A stretch of 64,000 nt of DNA from an uncultured Lachnospiraceae bacterium (GTDB taxonomy: Bacteria > Bacillota > Clostridia > Lachnospirales > Lachnospiraceae), in assembly GCA_949878435.1 (NCBI GenBank), contig CATLAK010000018.1, forward strand, positions 1-64,000, read 5' to 3'. Within the stretch, counting starts at the first letter, position 1, and every line of letters starts with the position of its first letter. The position numbers and the translations under genes are program-made. Below, one piece after another: positions 59,081 through 64,000 of the stretch. The notes under the pieces were generated by a model that did not search any database, had not been told where the DNA came from, and saw only the letters and a program-made list of their open reading frames with translations.

Positions 59081-61009
59081 TTACTGCGTATTATTCCTGC
59101 GTTTTGTGGCTGCGCGTATGAACAGCAATCCAAGACATACAATTATTATAATTGCAGCAATTAAAATCATGACCCATCCGGAGCTTCCGGCTTCCTGTGG
59201 ATTCGCAGGATTGTCCTGAATGGCGCTTGTATCATTGCTTTCGGCAGCGTCAGAATCATGGGAAACGGTATCGTCACAGCTCAGTTTCCACACCTGTGCG
59301 CCGTAGAAAGGATTTGCGGTGCCTACGCACAAGCCCTCGTTTGTGACGCCGAAAGCCCGACAGCCGTGATTGAATTTATCGCCGAATCCGTCGGTGGTGA
59401 TGGTATCGAAATGAATGCCATCCTTAGTGACATAGAGGTCAAATCCGAAATCGGCGCGGCTTAAGTACTCCGCACATTCGCCGACGCCGACGGGAACACC
59501 GTCTTCTGATTCGCTAATTTGCGCCGCATAGGTATTCACAAGCTGCTTCCATTCCTCGGGGGCATTTTCATCATTGGCATATGCATCAAGCGGTAAAAGG
59601 AAGCTGGAGGCATCGTAGGTGCCGATGAACAGCTTGTCATCATACACTTGCAGTTTCCATATGTATTGGTTCTCATTTCTGCCATAGCCGGAGCCGAATC
59701 CGGAAAGGCTGCCCTCCGGGAACATGTTGTCAGCATCTCCCACTACCAGTTCCATATTTTCGTCATGGTCCATGCGGTAGAGATTGACAGGCTGTGCAAA
59801 ATTGGCGTTCATAAAGGTAAAATCGTTCTCGAACAGCATGCGCTCCACGGCGATTTCTTCGTCGTTGTATTCCCCAATGTATAGATAATCCTGAAATACG
59901 ATAAGGTTGGCAGCGCCGCTTCTGGTGCGCTCCGGGTCGATGCCGAAGGTATACTTCGCATTGTCCTTTTCCTGATCTCCGGCAATACTGGTCCAGTGCC
60001 AGCTTCCGTCCTCGTTCAAATCGCCTCTTACGAGCGCAAAGGGCTGCATGGTGTTGGCGTCGATGGCATTTTCAGGGGTTCCTGTACAAATGGAAACATA
60101 AAGGCTGCTTCCGAACTGGGTCATATCAAAAATGGATCCGCCGTAGATACTGTCTTCATAATGGTAAGCCGGATAGCCGAATAAGTCTTCGTCAGCTGCG
60201 ATGACTTTAAAGGAGTCCTGATCCTCGGGATTTTCAGATTCACATATGACAGCGCCTTCTGTGTTGATGCAACTGATGATCAGCTTATCTTCATAAACAC
60301 ACATTCCGCGGATGCCGGCGCTGAGCCCGGCTTTGTAGGCAGCTGCATATTCTTCCAGGGTCATGCCGGCATAGACCTGCTTGCACGCATCTGTCTCCGG
60401 ATCGACCTGATAAATGCAGGGTACGCCGTTCACCGCGCCGCAAAAATAGAGTTTTCCTTTAAACTCCACGGCATTGCGGAACAGGCAGTTGGTGTTCGTC
60501 CGGTCCATGGACATAAGAATCTTTACTTCTCCGGTTTTCACATTGAGTTTAACTAGGATTCCCATAGGGTTTCCGCCGTCTGCTTCCCCTGTATAGAAAT
60601 CTCCTTGGAAAATTGCGTTCAGGGCGTCTGTCATAACGGCATCGTCGTAATTGTGGCCAAGCACATTCTTCATGGAAGAAAGGGTGTTGAGCCAGGCGCC
60701 GTAGCAGGTTCCGATATACATGTAATCGCCGTATCCAATAGAGCCCCAGGTATAGTTCTGTCCCCGGTCCCCGGCTCCGTTTTCGATATTTTCTCCCAGA
60801 GTTCCGTCCCCGGTGTAATCTACAATACCATCGGTGGTCTCCGCACCGTTTTCGGGATGGGTGATCTTCTCGGCGGTATATCCGCTGTCCGACTGGTAGA
60901 CCGCCCCAGTGGGAGGCGTTTCGGCATGGACATGTATGGTGCTTGACAACAGCGCTGCTGCAGACAAGGCAGCAGATAACAGCTGCATAGCGTATCGTTT
61001 CTTTTTCAT
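59081..61009 (-). CDS. secreted, membrane-anchored surface protein (beta-propeller-like)
   Basis: A 642-residue exported protein. The signal peptide covers residues 1-30 (MKKKRYAMQLLSAALSAAAL, cut near VHAE). The bulk repeats pieces of the form GKLYFCG, DKLIISC, SSLYVSI, DYLYIGE, DKLFIGT at roughly 60-90 residue intervals, as in beta-propeller or kelch-like blades. A Ser/Asp/Asn-rich spacer (about 585-610) leads to a single C-terminal helix (WVMILIAAIIIIVCLGLLFI) and a basic tail (RAATKRRNN), so it is anchored in the membrane and displayed outside. No sorting LPxTG is seen. Start: ATG 61009 behind GAGGTG on the minus strand. The ligand or enzyme role is unknown. Confidence 0.75.
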   Translation of the reverse strand: MKKKRYAMQLLSAALSAAALLSSTIHVHAETPPTGAVYQSDSGYTAEKITHPENGAETTDGIVDYTGDGTLGENIENGAGDRGQNYTWGSIGYGDYMYIGTCYGAWLNTLSSMKNVLGHNYDDAVMTDALNAIFQGDFYTGEADGGNPMGILVKLNVKTGEVKILMSMDRTNTNCLFRNAVEFKGKLYFCGAVNGVPCIYQVDPETDACKQVYAGMTLEEYAAAYKAGLSAGIRGMCVYEDKLIISCINTEGAVICESENPEDQDSFKVIAADEDLFGYPAYHYEDSIYGGSIFDMTQFGSSLYVSICTGTPENAIDANTMQPFALVRGDLNEDGSWHWTSIAGDQEKDNAKYTFGIDPERTRSGAANLIVFQDYLYIGEYNDEEIAVERMLFENDFTFMNANFAQPVNLYRMDHDENMELVVGDADNMFPEGSLSGFGSGYGRNENQYIWKLQVYDDKLFIGTYDASSFLLPLDAYANDENAPEEWKQLVNTYAAQISESEDGVPVGVGECAEYLSRADFGFDLYVTKDGIHFDTITTDGFGDKFNHGCRAFGVTNEGLCVGTANPFYGAQVWKLSCDDTVSHDSDAAESNDTSAIQDNPANPQEAGSSGWVMILIAAIIIIVCLGLLFIRAATKRRNNTQ

Positions 61010-61359
61010 AATTAGTCACCTCGCTATTTTTGTTTTAGATGCTGGATTCACAGGCATTTGCAATCAATGTAGTGGGAAGAAAAAGGGAAGTCAAGACTTT
61101 CAGCACTAACGTCACCGTAACTGCATGAATTGTGCACGCGAATATTTCTGCATACGCTGGTCACGGACGCGATTACTTGATGCCTCCTTTGAAATCTGAC
61201 AGTTTGAACGAAAAATATAAAAAAAACTATTTTTTTTTGTGGAAAACGTAGAATAAATTGTAAAAGTCTGATAAAATAGAACGGTAGTTATATTTACATC
61301 CAAAATGATTTGGGGATTGGCGCGTCAGGAGATTTGGCGTAAAGGAAAGAGGGGGTATT
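61010..61359. other. 350-base divergent intergenic region
   Basis: It holds the upstream region of the minus-strand surface protein gene and that of the chemoreceptor. Apart from the possible sigma-28 promoter (separate entry) I see no riboswitch core, including no c-di-GMP-I type motif, and no gene. Confidence 0.5.
61249..61275 (+). promoter_or_regulatory. possible sigma-28 (flagellar) promoter of the chemoreceptor gene
   Basis: TAGA (61249-61252), 15 bases, then CTGATAAA (61268-61275) resemble the motility consensus TAAA-N15-GCCGATAT. The match is partial, but the use would fit a chemoreceptor gene. No good sigma-A pair is seen here. Confidence 0.4.
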
Positions 61360-63381
61360 ATGCAAGGGAAGAATGCAAGTGAACGAAAGCCGTCGAACAG
61401 CGGTAAGCAAGGGCAGTTTTTAGGTATCGAAAAGAAGATTTCCAAGAGCTTCGGTCAGGTGATCATACTCTGTTGTATTATTCTGGGTGTTATTTCATCT
61501 GTTCTGAGTTATGTTTCATCTATAAGCGCGGTTTCGGAAACGCTGAATGACACTTCTGATGTGGCGGCAGATTATGTGACGGCAGCGCTGGAAGTGTATA
61601 TATCGATTGCTTACGAGACGGGAAGTATAGCCAGACTGGCGGATCCGGAAAAATCTCCGGAGGAGAAGGACGCCATCTTACAGCAGAGAATCAAGGATCA
61701 TAATTTTTCGGGCGCATATCTTCTTGACAGCAATGGAATCGATGTGATTACCGGGACAGATTTTTCTGACAGAGAATTTTACAAAGAGTGTATGAAGGGA
61801 AACACCTACGTTTCCACACCGGCATACAGCGAGGTCACCGGCGAGGTATCGTTTGCGGTAGCGGCTCCTTTGTGGGAGGACGGCATCCCGGATACGACAC
61901 CGGTTGGCGCTGTCGTTTATGTTCCGGACGGAGAAAGCCTGAATGATATTATGCGCTCTATACACGTAGGAGAGGGCGGTACGGCATTCATGCTTGATGC
62001 CAATGGAATTACCATCGCCGATATCAATTCGGAGAACGTGGGAGTGGAAGACTGTGTCAGGGCAGGGGAGACGAACCCCGGGCTTAAGAAATTCAGCAGT
62101 ATCTGTAAAAAAATGGTCGCAGGAGAAAATGGCATAGGAACCTATTCTTACGGCGGAGTTACAAAAGTCGTTGCTTATTCACCGGTTCCGAATACGGAAG
62201 GCTGGAGTATCGGTGTGGCGGCTGTCAGGAATGAGTTTTTAGGAAAGCTGTTTTTGTCAATCATTCTTACGATCGTTGTTGTAATCGTGTTTGTATTCTT
62301 AGGAATCAAGAGTGGAATCCGGCTTGGGCGAAGGGTGGCGCAGCCATTAGAAGATGCGGTAGAGCGGCTGAAACTTCTGGCAGCAGGCGACCTGCATTCC
62401 GATACCTTGATACCGGAGACGAATGATGAGACGGAAATATTGATGAAATGTCTTTCTGAGACCATTCAGGATATGAATATGGTTATTTCCGAGATCAGCC
62501 ATTATTTAGCTGAAATGTCTCAGGGCAATTTTAAAGTCAGCGTTGATAAGACTTATAAAGGGGATTTTGCAAAGATCAGCGAGTCCTTTAGAGAAATCGT
62601 GACAGCATTGAACGAGGCTATGAGGAACGTGGACAGCAACGCGCAGAGCGTTCAGCATGGAGCCGGGGATCTTGCCGGTGCAGCACAGGTGCTGGCAGAG
62701 GGAGCAACCGATCAGGCGAGCGCTATTGAAGAACTGACGGCGATGATGACGGATATTTCAGAAAAGATTCATGATAATGCGGAGAATGCCGAAAAGGCAA
62801 GGGGCATTGTGGAAAGCATGAATGCACAGGTGATTGCAAGCAATGAGCAGATGTGCTCCAATATGGAAGCAATGGTGAAAATTGGAGGGGCATCCAATAA
62901 GATTGCGGAAATCATCAGCAGTATTGAAGAGATTGCAGATCAGACAAATCTTCTCGCGCTGAATGCATCTATAGAGGCGGCGAGGGCAGGCGAGGCAGGA
63001 AGGGGATTTGCCGTTGTTGCCACACAGGTTGGGATTTTGGCGGATCAAAGTTCAGAGGCGGCTAGAAATACAAAGAATTTGATACAGAATGCAATTGCAG
63101 CTGTGGATGAAGGAACCAGATTGGCGAAATCAACGGCAGAATCCCTTATCTCCGTTGTAGAAAATGCAAAGGTTGCAGCAGAATCTATTGCGGATATTGC
63201 GGAGGCTTCTGACAATCAGGCAGAGGCTGCAGCCCAGATCACAGAGGGAATCAGTCAGATTGCAGGCGTTGTGGAGTCCAACTCGGCTACTTCCGAGGAA
63301 AGCGCTGCCGCATCGGAGGAATTATCTAATCAGGCGGATATGCTGAAAGAGCTTCTTGGCAGATTCCAATATTATACATAA
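61360..63381 (+). CDS. methyl-accepting chemotaxis protein with Cache-type sensor
   Basis: A 673-residue chemoreceptor. A polar N-terminus precedes the first membrane helix (about 33-55). The outer sensor, about 60-285, shows the dCache pattern ([53 protein letters not shown]). The second helix is about 293-315, HAMP to about 370, and a second HAMP-like segment precedes the signalling region with [19 protein letters not shown] and [18 protein letters not shown] near 525-560. It has no CheR pentapeptide. Start ATG 61360 follows AAGAGGGGG. Only distantly like the receptor at 36045. Confidence 0.93.
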   Translation: MQGKNASERKPSNSGKQGQFLGIEKKISKSFGQVIILCCIILGVISSVLSYVSSISAVSETLNDTSDVAADYVTAALEVYISIAYETGSIARLADPEKSPEEKDAILQQRIKDHNFSGAYLLDSNGIDVITGTDFSDREFYKECMKGNTYVSTPAYSEVTGEVSFAVAAPLWEDGIPDTTPVGAVVYVPDGESLNDIMRSIHVGEGGTAFMLDANGITIADINSENVGVEDCVRAGETNPGLKKFSSICKKMVAGENGIGTYSYGGVTKVVAYSPVPNTEGWSIGVAAVRNEFLGKLFLSIILTIVVVIVFVFLGIKSGIRLGRRVAQPLEDAVERLKLLAAGDLHSDTLIPETNDETEILMKCLSETIQDMNMVISEISHYLAEMSQGNFKVSVDKTYKGDFAKISESFREIVTALNEAMRNVDSNAQSVQHGAGDLAGAAQVLAEGATDQASAIEELTAMMTDISEKIHDNAENAEKARGIVESMNAQVIASNEQMCSNMEAMVKIGGASNKIAEIISSIEEIADQTNLLALNASIEAARAGEAGRGFAVVATQVGILADQSSEAARNTKNLIQNAIAAVDEGTRLAKSTAESLISVVENAKVAAESIADIAEASDNQAEAAAQITEGISQIAGVVESNSATSEESAAASEELSNQADMLKELLGRFQYYT

Positions 63382-63411
63382 TTTGATATAATTAAACAGT
63401 GAATATTTAGA

Positions 63412-63453
63412 GGCGGCTGCTGGTGTGCTCAGCACGGGACAGCCGCCCTCTTT
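63412..63453 (+). terminator. Rho-independent terminator after the chemoreceptor
   Basis: GGCGGCTG (63412-63419) pairs with CAGCCGCC (63440-63447), with an inner GTGC/GCAC, then CTCTTT. Confidence 0.8.
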
Positions 63454-63502
63454 ATGCCAGGAGACAGTATTACATATAAATATTTTGAAATGGAGAAGAA
63501 TT

Positions 63503-63985
63503 ATGAAATTCGTGAAAGCGGTAAAGGAGGATAAAACGGCGGTTCTTGCGTTGTATCGCTCTCTGGTGGGGACAGCGTTTTGTGCGTGGACCTGTGACTA
63601 TCCGGGGGAGAAAGATTTTGAAGGTGACTTGGCAAGGGATGGACTGTTCTGCCTGAAGGAGGACGATGGAGAAATCGTGGGTGTGATTTCTATCGACCAG
63701 GATGAGGCGGTTGAAAGTCTTTCGTGCTGGAGTGATGAATTAAAACCGGGAGCGGAGTTGTCCAGACTGGGTGTACGGATAGAAAGCCAAAATCAGGGAA
63801 TAGCCAGAAAACTGCTGGAATATGGCATGGATGAGCTGCGGAGCAGAGGAATGAAAAGTGTACATTTTATCGTGTGCAAAAGCAATGAAAAGGCGATTCG
63901 TTCATACAATAGGCTCGATTTCGACGTTGTAGGTGAGTGTGAAATGTTTGGAGAAGAGTGGTGGTGTTACGAAAAGAGGTTGTAG
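63503..63985 (+). CDS. GNAT-family N-acetyltransferase
   Basis: A 160-residue acetyltransferase. Visible parts are the strand LKEDDGEIVGVISIDQDE, the acetyl-CoA loop LGVRIESQNQGIARKLLEYG (QxxGxA type), and the C-terminal VHFIVCKSNEKAIRSYNRLDF. Start ATG 63503 follows TGGAGAAG. Substrate unknown. The gene is complete; 15 bases of the window remain. Confidence 0.9.
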   Translation: MKFVKAVKEDKTAVLALYRSLVGTAFCAWTCDYPGEKDFEGDLARDGLFCLKEDDGEIVGVISIDQDEAVESLSCWSDELKPGAELSRLGVRIESQNQGIARKLLEYGMDELRSRGMKSVHFIVCKSNEKAIRSYNRLDFDVVGECEMFGEEWWCYEKRL

Positions 63986-64000
63986 GAAAATCGTGGAAAG

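Overview
The window reads as a chromosomal segment of an anaerobic, gut-type Firmicute, most likely a Lachnospiraceae (Clostridia) species. This rests on strong AGGAGG-type ribosome binding sites, Gram-positive housekeeping genes with Clostridia-like sequences, BlaI/M56 sensor pairs, a SleB-like wall hydrolase, and decayed conjugative-transposon pieces of the TnpV type. Two methyl-accepting chemotaxis proteins suggest a motile or chemotactic cell. Everything was read by eye from the sequence; no database was searched.

Layout. 0-8.2 kb: metK behind a structured leader, then two BlaI-repressor/M56-peptidase sensor modules on either side of an inverted AAA ATPase (DUF4143 type) that has its own promoter and palindrome. 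8.3-15.9 kb: housekeeping genes dnaE, pfkA, a SpoU/TrmH rRNA methyltransferase, proC and a secreted SH3/SleB-like wall hydrolase. 16.1-16.8 kb: a type III toxin-antitoxin locus (ToxI-like RNA plus ToxN-family RNase) inserted in the housekeeping block. 17-23.75 kb: NfeD and SPFH membrane pair, argF, dus, greA, lysS and two unrecognised conserved genes.

23.8-35.4 kb is an AT-rich accessory island. It holds an ImmA/IrrE-like protease with a 2-TM SHOCT-like partner, a membrane KAP-type P-loop NTPase, an RtcB RNA ligase followed by an HTH protein and a tight array of unusual tRNA genes (Glu, His, Tyr, partial Ser), a TetR/CPBP pair, a frameshifted DUF4143 ATPase and an AbiE-type (type IV) toxin-antitoxin pair. 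35.5-47 kb mixes a PAS protein, a chemoreceptor, CPBP proteases (one broken), flavodoxin-like reductases, a DUF5131/ferredoxin-membrane pair, a racemase, an HD-GYP protein, and transposon and gene debris.

47-57.5 kb has two compact modules. The first is a MarR-controlled operon of two ArsA/Get3-like ATPases flanking a 79-residue Met-rich protein. The second is an MFS plus FtsX-type ABC transporter operon, followed by a DUF3781 protein, a ClpP-fold SDH-type protease with a small partner, and an XRE-DUF4097 regulator. A promoter element with a conserved upstream stem-loop and a dyad at the start site occurs three times (38.5, 50.3 and 56.5 kb), which suggests a small regulon. 57.8-64 kb: a 2-TM membrane protein, a large secreted membrane-anchored surface protein on the minus strand, a second chemoreceptor and a GNAT acetyltransferase.

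The best candidates for less-described biology are the one-repeat ToxIN locus, the RtcB-HTH-tRNA array, the ArsA-orf79-ArsA operon and the three-copy promoter element.
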